From positions 665,198 through 729,197 of the forward strand of contig UESW01004012.1 of NCBI GenBank assembly GCA_900491605.1: DNA of 64,000 nucleotides. Reading direction: 5' to 3'. The position numbers were made by a program, and so were the translations under genes. Of the stretch, positions 12,801 to 24,800 are shown one piece after another. Source of the DNA: Calamus simplicifolius. Taxonomy: Eukaryota > Streptophyta > Magnoliopsida > Arecales > Arecaceae. Below the pieces are notes generated by a model. The model had not been told where the DNA came from, did no database searches, and saw only the letters and a list, made by a program, of their open reading frames with translations. Every line of letters starts with the position of its first letter. Position 1 is the stretch's first letter.

Positions 12801-15800
12801 AAAGAAGCAGATTGCAACTGTTTCATCATCAACAGAACTTCTAGAATTAAATGAGGATGTTCATGTAGAGCAGAACACCGCTGCTGTGAGGGCAGTGGCA
12901 ATAAAGCTAAAACACGTAGACCCAATGCCCATGAGTTAAGCCGATTAATCTCAGAATCTGACAGATTTCCAACTCCCCGTTTGAGAAAGAAGTGCACCTA
13001 TCCAAACACAGAACATTAGAATTATGCAGAAAAATAAGATAACATGCAGCACAACAAACATTTTAAGGGAGCATAGGCATGGTCTTATACAAGAAGTTGT
13101 TTTGAACGTAAATCAGGTAACAGCTGCATAGCTCCAATGGCAACAGGTAGCGCATCATCAGAGTCACGTAATGAAGAAAGAAATTGTGAAGCTCCTGCTG
13201 GGCCACCGCCACTAAGCGGGTCTGTGGTAAGCAACTTAACAAGTTGTCGACCCTGCAGTTCCCTCCGCAGATCAATAGATAAGGATGCACTTTCAGCAAC
13301 TTCCAAAGCAGCAGGAACAGCTCCTTTACCAGCTAGTCTAAGCGCTAGACCTTCAGGGTCTTCCTTGCAATAAGCTTCAACCTGACAAATGAAAAGTATC
13401 AGAGTAAGAAGTGTGAAAACACATTCTGCTATGAATTCTAAAAGATCTTGATTACAGAAGCAATTAATCCAATAACAGAATAATTTTCAGTCACCACTGG
13501 GCCCATACCAACACCTGCCAGTCAACAAGACACCTATTTAACATTTTGGATATATTTAATTAAAGTTGTTTTTGAAATCTTTTTCCCCCTGTTTTGGAAA
13601 CATGGCATGGCATTACCATGATGGCAGGTGTCTTGCATGTAACATGTCAGCAGCTCCCACTAGCATAGGCTTTTTAAACTTTGAAAAGAAGTAATACCTC
13701 TTGCCAACTGTTATAACGGTCATCAGCAGAGAGTATATGACCATATCTCTGCAACGCTTTTCTCATTTGCAAAACCTAAATATGCCCAAAAAAATATCAG
13801 TCAGCAAATAAAATTGAAGTTAGAATCATAGGTCCAACAAAGTCAGATTTAAAGGAATTATTAATCATGAAAAAAGTACAATCCACACAATAAAATACCT
13901 CATTCCGAACTGGATCACCTTGAGGCAAATGGCAACTACACATTGTGAGAACATCCATTGCAGCATCTAACTCCCACCTGTGCAGATACCTGAACATAGA
14001 ATCAGAAAATTTTTCAGAGCAAGAACATGCCTCTTTTACACTACGATGTGAATAACAGATGATGCCAATGTTAATCTCAAGCCAATAAAAAACATAGTGG
14101 ATATAAATATCAGATTGCAACTGGCTGATGGAGAAACTAATGTACTAACTGCTCATGAAATAGGCTCTGGAAGCAAGTTTTGTGCATTCTTCAATAATCG
14201 AGGCAAGTGATATCCAACAATCACATCAAGGTGGAAAAAATTGAACCCCGAGCATTGATGTATGGAAATAATATCAAGTTGTACAACAGGTTAACAAAAG
14301 CTCCCCAACTAACAAGGTCCAAGATCCTGAACCATGCAGTGTTCATGATTCTCATGCACTAGATGAAAGAGAAATGTGGCAGTTCTATTATTGTGTAATG
14401 CTTGCAATGTGCGTAAACTTGCTACAATCAAACCTATGAATGCTCAGCAAATGCAGAGTAAACAATTATAAGACAACTATCTTTGTCACTTTTATGTATC
14501 ATTAATTAACTTTAAAGGGCTAATCTGAATGTATTTGTCTATAAAAATTTTCTTGCATTTTCTTTTAGAAAAAAAAAAAGGACACTACTATTAAAATGAA
14601 AGATATATGACCGGACCTTAAAAGAAAATCAATTTATATTAAGATGAATAAAAACAACTTTAAGTGTCTAGCAAGTTGCCACCATTCAAAAATTACAAAC
14701 TTAAGCTTCACCTTTGACAAGTTGGACGACCAAAGAAAGCTTAAAAGCCTGTACTAATGGAGCTAAGAAAACAACAGCATATGCTATTACCTCTATGAAG
14801 TGAATTTAGTATAGATGTTACATACAATGCATTTGGAAGTATTGTTAAATGTTAATGCACTTATACAGTACATTACGTTGGTATGCATGTTAAGATTTTA
14901 CCTTACTGAAAATTTTGCAAAATTTGGAAAAAGAAATGAATTAGGTTAAGCAAAAATCCATTAGCTTTGTACTAAGTTGCCTAGGCAACCATTTCGGCAA
15001 CAGATAAGTTTACTGCTTGGCATCACCGAGGCAAATATGATAACCATGTGTATATTAGTAATTTAAGATGCAGCAACATAACCTGATGATTTACTGATTC
15101 TACATAATGGTCAAATATCTGATAAATATAACTATTTACAATAAATTAGGGCATGATGAATTGTCATGGCTCCAAAGGATGTTTAAGATGCTGGTAATTT
15201 AAATGGGAATTGCAGACATATTAATAAATTCAGGAAAAGAACTGGATATTGCAGAGTTACTTAGCTACTGTAAGTTTCATACCAAATGAATTATTCTTGT
15301 CTAATATCAGAACACATGTGGTGTCAATTGACAAGAATAGGCAGACAGATACATTTCTTGTAATTAGTTAAAAGATGGAATGCACATTGCCAGGACAGGA
15401 CTGGCACATCTTATGCCAACTTCTCAGCTAGCAATAAAGCATAACAGCTAATACAAAGTTGACATACTTAAGAGCAAGTCTCGCTGCAAGCTGCTTATCT
15501 TTCAGCCGCAAACAATACTGCCAACTGGTGCTTCCAAAATTGCGGGCACCATAGCCATAGGGTTGTCCACTGACTGGACTATTCTCCTCCCCACGTTCAA
15601 TAAGTAACTGAAGTAGCCGATCAGATGCTCCATCACATAAGCAGCGATCCGATAGAGCAAGAGCATCCATTAGTTTCCCCTCATCAATTAACCTGTGAAA
15701 ATGGAAGGAGGCAAAATTGACCATCAAGTTATAGGTTTGCAAACTAAACGGGCCTTCAACTTATCAGTTTTATAAGTCTCCACAAGCACACATTCATGCT

Positions 15801-18800
15801 CACACACGTGCATGCCTGCAGATATCATGCAGTATGAATTTCACTAAAATTGACCACAACATGCACACGCATACATACATGTAATATGTCATATGTATGT
15901 GTGTGTGTGTGTATATATACATATGCACACACACATACATATGACATATTACATGTATGTGTTTGTATATATTCATGCAGCATGAGAGTTTCTCTAAAGG
16001 GCATATTTGGAGAACTGTGATTGAAGTTGCAATGCATGTTAAGTTGCAGTGCAGCTCATCTCACCTGTTTGAAGTGATATAATTTAATTGCTATTGTAAG
16101 TCAAGTTATAATTGGATTACAAGTCTGAGCTAAAAATATGCAAGTCGACTTGCAGCCAAATTAGCCACATGTCAATCTCTAAGGTGTAGGGTGTTAACTC
16201 AAAGTTTAGAAACATGGGAATAATCACATTTCATATTATAATATAAGAATAACTTTAAATAGTAGTTTTTGATAATTCAAACTTCCAAACAATATTAATT
16301 TAGTCATAATACGATTCAGTTACATGCAACTTAATTGCATTGTAACTTAAGCTGCACTGCAATTTCATTCGCATGATTCCAAAATGGCTACTGAAACTAA
16401 ACAAATAATTTGTGCCTGATTTGCTTGGAAAGACAGTCAACTGACGGCTTGCTTTTGGTTCAGTAAGGATCTGTTGGAAGGCATGGCTCATAAAGCTATG
16501 ACTTTATCAAGATGTGTCCTGCCACCATCTCTGACATTCTATAACCTATATCATGCTGAAAAACCACATGTTCTTGTTTGAAGTTTCATTTCTTAACAGG
16601 AAGAATTATGCCCTAGAAATTTAAGTAATACCAGCAGTTCTTACTTGCTACCAACAGTGTTTTCTAATGCATACATACATAGGTTTTAACTAGGATTCAT
16701 AATTTTTTTTATTACTCTATTCCATCCTTGAGAAGTAGATGGAATTAAGGTCATGGAGTTAATTGCAAGTAGAAATTATGGAGAAGTGTGTTAAAATTTG
16801 AAGGTTTTAGGTTAAGCAGAATTGAGAGTGCAATTTTAGTAAAATTAGAAATAGAGATTGAGGATCATAAGTTACCTAATTGTATTTTTTTTTAATATTT
16901 AGAATCGATTATTCATTAGAAAGGAGAGATTGAAAGGGATGTTATTCATAGGATTAAAATGGGTTGGGCAAAATAAAGAAGCACAATTCGTATATTATAG
17001 GATACCTGCCAAGTTGAAGAAAAAATTATAGGTTGGTAATAAGACTAGCTACACCTTATGGTAATACATATTGGATAGATAATAAATATGAAAAAGATGA
17101 GTGAAGTTGAAATGAAAATGTTGATATGGATGTATGGTAATATAAGAAAAGAAAGGATAAAAAATAAAAATATTTCATAAAAAAGATGAAGGTAACACCA
17201 ATTGAAGATAGATCAAGAGGATAACTCAGTTTGGATAAGTGAATATATGCTAAGAGATGCACTGATACAAAGTAGTGATTTGACACATATAGAAGGAAAG
17301 TGAGGTAGAGGTAAACTGAAAATCATTTGGCAAGAACTAGTAAGGACTTGATATCTTAACATATTACAAAGAGTATGACACTAAATCGAGAAGAATAGAG
17401 GAAAAAAAATCATATATCCAGCTAGCTTGAGGCTTAATTGTTGCGTTGTAGTTTTTCCATTAAATAAAATTTTAATAATTCTATTAACTGATTAATTAAC
17501 CTCAAAAGCTTAAATTAATAGGGAAGGAGACAATAATATTTATCAAGCTTAATATCCCTACCCCCTCATGTGTGATCCAAACCATGCACGTGAAGTGGTA
17601 CTAAGTCAAGACAAACCAAAAATGGAATACGGAATAATCGATAACCACAGATAATTAAATAAATAACTTTTTTTTTTTGGGGGGGGGTGGGTTCAAACTC
17701 ATGACTCCAACAAACCTAAGCTCGATACCCTGTTAACTAAGTAATTGACCTAAAAGCTTGAGCGAATAGAGAAAGGGTTAGTAATGTATGTTAGGCTTAA
17801 CAAGTTCATTTCACTGGCCAAAGCATGGTGAGTCATAGATAAACAGTACACATTTAGACAGATAATAATAATTGCAGGAAATATAACATAATAGTTAAGG
17901 TAGATTTATTGTTACATAATAGATAATTGAAGCATCTGTACTTGGTAGAAATAAAAGTGAAATCAGCCATACCTATCAACAGCTTTTTCATATGGCCCCT
18001 CATTCTCCCAATCAAATGAAAGAAAAACTGTTGGATTAACTTCAATATTGTCAAGCAATGGGGAATCTTGCCAACAGTCAGGAACTACATGGCCTTGCAT
18101 TTTAAATTCTGACATGGTTGAAGTAATTTGGCCACTAACAACTGTGTCATCAACTTCAGATTCAGTATCACTTTCAGGGTCACGTAATCGCTTGAAAGAG
18201 ACTTTTCCCTCAGGTTTAGCTGCAGGAACCTCAGTATCACTTTTAGTTGCTATTGCAGACTCAGATACTCTATGAAGGTTTGACTGCATCTGTATCCATC
18301 GGTTCAGCGTTGGGAATCTGCCACAAGTTAAAAAATAAGTATGAAAACGATATCAATAGTTGAATTACCAACTTAGGCCAAATAAAGCCATTACCTCTCT
18401 GACTGGTCAAGAGCAAACTCATAGAATAATCTCTCAGCATCAGGTTCTTGCACCCATGCATCATTTAAAGAATTGGAAGCAGATGGTTCACTGGCAGTAG
18501 ATAATATGCTACTACCAAAAACACATGCCAAAACTGCCCTTACTGGTGAAAGTTTAGCCAGGTGCTTCACTATATTCAGCTGAAGAGGGTAAAGAGGATT
18601 TGCATGTACTGCTGGAATTGAACTACATGAACTGGCCTTAGTAAAAGGGACTTGGTTCTCCAAACCCTGAGAAAGAGTAGGTAAAACTGGAATGCAAGCC
18701 CAACCATGACCAGATCGTGGAGGAAAAACTGGTGGCACACAAGCTGATATGATTTCATGCACAAAATCCACACCCATAATATCAGCTACCTTTCCAGCTG

Positions 18801-21800
18801 CATCAGTACTTCCCCTCTCAAACACAAGACGAGTAAGAAGCTACAAGATAAAGAAAAATAACTTGTCAAGGAACATGAAGAAGTCCTCACATTTGCAAAT
18901 TAATCCATTATGATTATGTAATTTTTCTGATTACAATAAGAGATTTTGAATAGTAACTGGCTTAAGAAAATATGAATTTGTGCTTGGAGGCAGCTGCCTT
19001 TTCTTGGCAACTTGAACATGGAATAAAGATCAACAAAAATAGCATTGTTTTTTGTTTCCATCCTTTCTCCCCTAAAAATTCAAGACGGGAAGGTTATTGA
19101 CTTCTTGTTGGTGGATTGGATAATTGTTACCTTGTTATAAAATTATTTCCGATTGTCCCTTATTTGGGAAACAAGAAGAAGATACTAGGAAAGTAGATTT
19201 ATAAGAAGATTATGCCTGGGAAAAAAAATTATAGGAAGTTGGTTCCTAGGAAAATGGAAAAGATTGTTTGGTTGGCCATGGGAAAGAGGAATGGGAAGCA
19301 TTCTTTCTGAAATGGCTTGTGTTTGGTTGGCTGCCTACTTTTTCAAAAAGTGAGGCAAGAATATTAGAAATACCCCTAGGTATAATATCGGTATGGATCA
19401 TTATCCTTATATTTTAATTATAACTTTAATGAATAACAGAAATATTTATAAATAACCATATATTTGTATAAAGATAATGAAATATGGGTCATTATATTTA
19501 TGTTTTAATTATAAATTCTTCGCTAAAGAATATGGATATTTATAAATAAGGATAACTACACTTTGCTTACCTCGGGTATAGCTTAATTTCACTTAGCCTA
19601 TCCGTGATTTAAAAAGTAGCACTTAACCCACTTGAGGTAAGCTCCATTTTAGTCTGTTAGACCTTGTTACCCACCTGAGGGTTTAAAACATAGCAGCATG
19701 GCTTATGTCTGCCATTTTTGTCCACTTTTAAAGCAATTTTCCTCCCCATTTCAAGAAATCGATGTTTCTTTTACTGCACTTGACAAATGTGGTTGGATAC
19801 CTTGCAATTTTGTTTGAATTTGAAATATTTTATGGATTTTCATGGATTACTCACAACTTTTCATGGATAGAGGTGAGTAGATGCGCTCTGAATCATGTTT
19901 TCAAGCATATCTTTATTCTATATACATATTTTGATGATTTCAAGGCCTAATAAAATTTAAAATTCAAATTCAATACTTATCACAAATCGAAAGCTAAATT
20001 TTCAAACTACACACCCAACATCAATTGATCTAATTAAAATGGACTTCAAAAGATGCAAGAATCTAATGATTGTTGGAAGAAAATCCAAGTAAAATCGATC
20101 CTTCAATCATTTTCTTTGCTTCTTTCCTTGCCTTCTCTCATGTCCTGAACACCCCATGTCAAATGAACCATAAGTTGGGTAATGGGATCTAACAGATTTG
20201 AATGGAGCTTGACTTAAGTGGGTTAAGTGCTCCTTTTCAAACCATAGGTAGGCTAAGTAAAATGAGGCTATATCTCAAGTGGGTAAAGTGTGATTATCCC
20301 TTACAAATAATAGTATATCTGCATAATATTATGGGACATAGGCTATTATCCTTAGTTACAACTTGACATATTAGCCCAAGTAAACATTAATTCAATATTT
20401 ACGAATAACAAAACACCAAAGTGACATACATACATACATACATATTAAATGGTCATATACCATCCAACAATTTTTAAAAACATCTACAATATTAAGTAAA
20501 AAATATTCTAATATTACTTTCATATTAATATAATGTAATTTAATATTATAAAAGTGTATGGTAATTATATAATATTATTACATTATAATTTTATAACTAT
20601 AATATTATATTATACAACTAAATAATAGATTATAAAATAAAATATAATAAAATAACTCCGCTTATGTATGAAAGTTTATACATAATCGGTCCCAAGCCCG
20701 GATAAAGGAGGATTGCGGTAGGTTGATGACTAATGTAAAACTATAGTTACACCTTATAAATATGAATCTAGTAGACAAAATCGAGAAAGTTAGGGCGTTC
20801 TCCAAAAGTGACGCTCTGTATTTGACTTTGGGTGTAGTGGAAATGATAAGGGTAGCTAGAGACATGTCATGTCGACATCCAAGTGTGACAGAAAGCAAGG
20901 ATTCCCATACCTTTATGGATGGATATAAGTAACGAAATTAGTCCAAGAAAATAAAAATAAAATAATAAAAATAAAATACATTTAGCAACTTGAATATAGG
21001 ATCATTAACAGAAAATTAATAGAACTAACAAATATAATAACTAGAAGAAGAATTAATGTAGCTTGTTTGCAAGAGATCAAGTGGATAGGTGAAAGAGCAA
21101 AAAAGTTGATGGTTTTAAACTTTGGTATACAAAAAAGATAGGAATAAAAATGGAATAGCAATTATTATAAATAAAAGTTTGAAAGATGAAGTTGTAGATA
21201 TTAAGAGGATAGAAGGTAGAATAATTTTGATTAAATTAGTATTAAATAAATAATTTTAATTCAATTAGAGATTAATGAGAAGTCAATAAATATTATTACT
21301 ACTTATGTTCATCAAGTGGTTTAAATATTGCACTAAAGCAAAGTTTTTGGAAGGATATAGATGGACTAATTTAAAAAATTTCTACTAAAGAAAAAAAATT
21401 ATTAAAGGAGATTTGAATAGACATGTACAAAAGTATAATATAGGTTTTAAAAGAGTACATCGACATTATGGATTCAAAGATATAAATGAGGAAAATACTA
21501 TTTTAAAATTTATGATGGCATATGATTTAGCATTATCCTACACATATTTTTTAAAAAAAAGGACTCTCATTTGATAACTTTTAAAAGTGAATATAATGCT
21601 AGTCAAATAGATTTCTTCCTTATTAGAACAAATTGATTGAATATTTTGTAAAGATTGTAAGGTTATACCAGATGAAAGTCTAGCTATGCAATCTACATTA
21701 ATGGTTATGGATGTATGTATTCAAAATGGATGAGAAGAACTGCAAGGTATAAGAATCTAAGGATTAGGTAGTAAAATTTGAAAGGAGAAAAATAATAACT

Positions 21801-24800
21801 TTTAAAAGTAGAGTGAAAAAGAAAGAAAATAAAGTATAAATGAAAATATCAATACTATATGGGAAGAGATGGCTAATAGTATTAAAAAAGAGCTATACAT
21901 GTATTAGGAGAGTTATAGGAAAAAGACCAGATGATAAGAAAACTTAGTAGTGCAATGAGAAAGTTTAATTAGAAGTTAAGGTTAAAAGAAAGTGCCCTAA
22001 AAAATTACCTAAACGTAAGAATGGAGAAATATAATAAAATTATAAGATGGTCAAGAAAAAGTCAAAAAGGTAGTACAAGAGGTTAGATGTAAGACAAAGA
22101 ATTATATCACAAGCTAAAAAATAAAGATGAATATATATATATAACTGCAAGAGTAAAAGACAGAAAAACTAAAGATATATTTCAAGTTAAATGCATTAAA
22201 GATGATCAAAAAATTTGTTTAAGAAGAAAGAGATTAAAGAAAGATAAAGGGTTATTTTAATAAAATATTAAATAAAAATTATATAAATAATTTAGGATGC
22301 ATTACAGATAAAGTTATAATATATACTTGTAGAATTAGAATATTTAAAGTAAAAGAGATTATAAAAGATATAAGTAGGAAAGCTATAAAACCTAATAAGA
22401 TTTCTATATAAGTTTGAAATGTTTAGATGATACTAGAATAAGTTGAGTGATAAATTATTTAATAAGATTCTAGAAACTAAAAAGATGCCTAATGAATGGA
22501 AGAAGACCATTATAGTATCAATTTATACGAACAAAGAAGATATTCACAACTGCTCTCACTATCATGGTATCAAGCTTATGAGTCATATTATGAAACTTTG
22601 GAAAAGAGTAATTGAACATTAATTAAAATGTACTACAAAATATCAGAGAATTAATTTGATTTTAAGCCAAAAAGGTAGACCATCGAAGCTATTTCTTTCT
22701 TAGGAGATTAATGGAGAAGTATAAAGATAAAAAAAGATCTTCGTATGGTTGTTTTATTGATTTAGAGAAAGTATACCATGAGATTTCTATAAAAAAAAAT
22801 TTATGGCGAGTGCTAGAAAAGAAAGGAGTGCATGTTAAGTATATTAACATAATAAAAGATATGCATGATAGAGCAATTACCAGTGTAAGAATTGTAGATG
22901 ATAATACTAGTAAATTTTCTATTATAGTAGGTTTATATTAGGAATTTGCTCTTAATCTTTATCTTTTTTTCTTTAGTTATAAATGAGCTTACTAAACATA
23001 TTCAGGATAATATTTTATGGTGCATGTTTTTTGCAAATGATATAATACTAGTAGATGAAATAAGGTTGAAGTTAATCATAAATTAGAACTATAGCGAAAT
23101 GCATTAGAATCTAAAGATATTAGGTTATAATTGTAAGTTAGAGCTATGACAAAATACATTAAAATTTAATGAATTTAAGTTAAGTAGGACAATGATAGAA
23201 CACGTGGAATTTTTTAGCATAATTAAAAATGGAGATAAATGCAGAATAAAAATTGGAGACCATGAAGTAATTAAAGATGATCATTTTCGGTATTATAATC
23301 GATTATTATAAGAAAGGAGAGATCGAGAATGATGTTCGTAGAATCAAAGCAAGTTAGATAAAATGAATAAGTGCAACTAAAATATTATGTGATCGTATAG
23401 TACTTGACAATTAAAGAAAATTTTTATAGGACAGCCATAAGATTAGCTACGTTTTATAGTACAAAATGTTGGGTAATTAAAAAAATACATATACATAAGA
23501 TGAATGTAACAAAAATAAGAATGTTAAGATAGATGTGTGATAATATAAGAAAAGATAGGATAAGAAATGAAACTATTAGTAAAAAGGTAAAAGTACCTCC
23601 AATCGAGAAAAAATTAAGGGAATGATGACTTAGATGGTTTGGACATGTGCAACGTAGACCTAAAGAAGCACCTATGTGAAAAAATGATTTGATACATATA
23701 GAAAGAAAAGAAGGTAGAAGTGGACCAAAAATTATATGGAAGAAAGAAATAAAGAAAGACTTAGAATTTTTGCATCTTATAAAAAATATAACTTAGAACA
23801 GAGATGATTGGAGAAAAAGGATTTATGTAGCCAACCTCAACTAGTTGCGAATTAAGGCTTTATTATTGTTGTATAATGATATTTTAAATATAACATAATA
23901 TAATATAATTATAATATATGAAAATTCTTGAATTAAAAAAGTTTATTTTGTTTTATTTATGGGCTCAAGGATATTTTTAGAAGAAAAAATTTTAGCCAAC
24001 TTCCTAGCCCATAGGAAAGTAGCTTTCCCATGTCTCCCATTGGTAGCCACTTCCCTTACGAACATGGAAAATAGCTTCCCATGAGAAGTCCTTTTCTCAT
24101 TGACCTTATTGAAACCTCCAATCGAACAAGAGAGATTTTTTTTCACTTTCCTAAGAATTTCTATTTTCATGCCTATTTTCCTCCAATCAAACAAGGCCTT
24201 GACATTCCCATTGAAAGATAATTTTAATATTTTAAAAGAAAAAAGAAAAGAAAGGATTATCGGCCACAACATGCATTTTGTTTGACATCAGAGATCCAGA
24301 TTTGATGTTGGTGATAAATTCACAGTATCTGCATATAAATAGGCATATATAAATAAGTTGGTGGTTTATTTATGTTGCAATTAGTACCCCCTATAAATTT
24401 CAAGGCAACATCAAGATTTAAGAGATAAGGCATCAAATTCATCTAAACATATCCTAGATCTATGGCTTTAAATATGCAATGCCTCAAGCACCAATACCAA
24501 TAATGACTGTATCATCATTATCACAATGGCACCAGTAATGAATGTGTCATCATTATCACAATATGGAGATGTCATGGGAGGACCAGTGTATACAAGGAGC
24601 ATGTGACTACAGGATTATGCAACAGAAGCATTACATCACATGTACATCCTTGAGTCTTTAAGTGGCAGGACACAGAAACCAACAAAGGTCAGGTTTGAAA
24701 AGGCCAACATAAATTAATGGTAGACCTATGTAGGGAAACCATTATTTGACAAAAAAATGATAAGGAATAACAACAGCAAAAATAACATGACAGATGGCAC

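Larger units (their letters stand above)
15693..17972 (-). other. Intron 16 (2.3 kb) with palindrome, LINE relic and TRIM-like fragment
   Basis: Contains an 88-bp palindrome (15873-15960), a loose inverted-repeat pair around TTGCAGTGCAGCT (about 16024-16060 and 16320-16375, possibly a MITE), a 5'-truncated LINE (about 16730-17465) and a direct-repeat element (17481-17800). Confidence 0.65.

Noticed and set aside
16020..16375. Possible MITE with TTGCAGTGCAGCT inverted ends
   Set aside because: Arms only loosely matched and no target duplication could be found; kept only as a note in intron 16.
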